64,000 bases of DNA from positions 186,001-250,000 of the forward strand of contig JAHHIC010000053.1 in assembly GCA_019359035.1 (NCBI GenBank), read 5' to 3'. Origin of the DNA: Scytonematopsis contorta HA4267-MV1. Lineage in GTDB: Bacteria > Cyanobacteriota > Cyanobacteriia > Cyanobacteriales > Nostocaceae. Below, in pieces: positions 63,546-64,000 of the stretch. Every line of letters begins with the position of its first letter. Position 1 is the stretch's first letter. The notes under the pieces were generated by a model that saw only the letters and a list, made by a program, of their open reading frames with translations, was not told where the DNA came from and ran no database searches. Position numbers and translations under genes: made by a program.

Positions 63546-64000
63546 ATGGTGGACCCATACAGCCAAAAACAGCATACACAACAGGTTATTCACCGGATTC
63601 TAGACGCCAACTTAGACCGCGCTCGTGAGGGATTGCGAATCATTGAAGAATGGTGTCGCTTTGGTCTGAGTAATGCACAACTGTCTGGTGAATGCAAAAA
63701 TTTACGTCAAGAAGTTGCTTTGTGGCATACGAATGAAATTCGAGCCGCACGAAATACATCAGAAGACACTGGTACGGAGCTAAGCCATCCTCAGGAGGAG
63801 CAACGGGCTAACCTTAGTTCGTTGCTAACTGCAAATTTTAGTCGCGTTCAAGAAGCCTTCAGAGTTTTAGAGGAGTACGGTAAGCTTTACCACCCAAACA
63901 TGGGGAAAGCTTTTAAGCAAATGCGCTACCGAGTTTACACTCTAGAAACTGATTTAATGGGCTACCAACGGCATCAGTTACTGTTGCGTTCTCGTCTTTA
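63546..64000 (+). CDS. thiE: thiamine phosphate synthase, cyanobacterial long form (partial)
   Basis: The frame is open to the window edge, with 151 codons present. It encodes the cyanobacterial N-terminal extension of ThiE: HRILDANLDRAREGLRIIEEWCRF, then LSHPQEEQRANLSSLLTANF-like and RVQEAFRVLEEYGKLYHPN, ending in MGYQRHQLLLRSRL just before the TIM-barrel catalytic domain. ThiE joins HMP-PP and thiazole phosphate. I start at the ATG 63546; an in-frame ATG at 63498 is possible. The catalytic domain lies outside the window. Confidence 0.93.
   Translation, partial: MVDPYSQKQHTQQVIHRILDANLDRAREGLRIIEEWCRFGLSNAQLSGECKNLRQEVALWHTNEIRAARNTSEDTGTELSHPQEEQRANLSSLLTANFSRVQEAFRVLEEYGKLYHPNMGKAFKQMRYRVYTLETDLMGYQRHQLLLRSRL

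Overview
The window comes from a filamentous, probably heterocyst-forming cyanobacterium of the Nostocales (Calothrix/Rivularia/Nostoc-like). The reasons are a CP12 gene, a Cph1-type phytochrome with an Rcp-type regulator, NdhS, a Tic20 homologue, a Ycf33/DUF751 protein, DUF3177 and DUF4327 proteins, a 4-Cys-prefixed Ser/Thr kinase, and many heptanucleotide tandem repeats of the STRR kind known from this group. The DNA looks AT-rich. I found no phage, transposase, CRISPR array, rRNA or tRNA. The genus is inference.

Layout. 1-5.6 kb: orphan Dam methylase, ycf33-like gene plus rbfA, a 1.27-kb stretch with no convincing gene, two small conserved proteins, a Zn-type CDF transporter. 5.8-13.1 kb: guaA, a DUF3177 pair, cp12, a FIST sensor protein, a metallophosphoesterase, trmB. 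13.1-17.1 kb: a phytochrome operon (cphA, then an rcp-type regulator overlapping it by 56 bp, then a REC-histidine kinase). 17.6-31.2 kb: fasciclin protein, PMT-type glycosyltransferase, ppsA, TerB-like protein, recG, an acidic-repeat protein, rpsB-tsf, a GT2 glycosyltransferase. 31.5-42.1 kb: second CDF transporter, argG, DedA protein, STAS protein, rpsF, FAH-family enzyme, Tic20, glyA, a WecA-like transferase. 42.5-51.7 kb: Ser/Thr kinase with a periplasmic-binding-type receptor, MqnA-like protein, cinA, a DUF4325-PIN pair, MATE exporter, a DUF6883-DUF4926 pair. 52-64 kb: UXS-UGD nucleotide-sugar operon, Na+/H+ antiporter with USP domain, HAS-barrel protein, ndhS, rodA, mrp, a beta-helix protein, and the 5' part of thiE, which runs off the end.

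Most genes are housekeeping or light/energy genes in short operons. The most striking structure is the repeat content. At least 20 arrays of unrelated sequence share a 7-bp period (GGGGAGT, GTCAACA, CAATTCG, GATGACT, TGCCTTC and others). They usually sit within a few bases of a stop codon or directly before a start, and have entered coding sequence in frame, most clearly in recG. Other families are a 28-bp GTAGAGAC palindrome, a GTAGGATGGGTTAGGCGC element, a roughly 105-bp double-hairpin element and a GTGGGGTGGGCATCC element.

The best candidates for poorly described biology are the translationally coupled DUF4325-PIN pair, the DUF6883-DUF4926 pair, the kinase-receptor pair, the MqnA homologue, and putative structured leaders of rpsB and rpsF. 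Functions are assigned from recognised motifs only; no database search was run.
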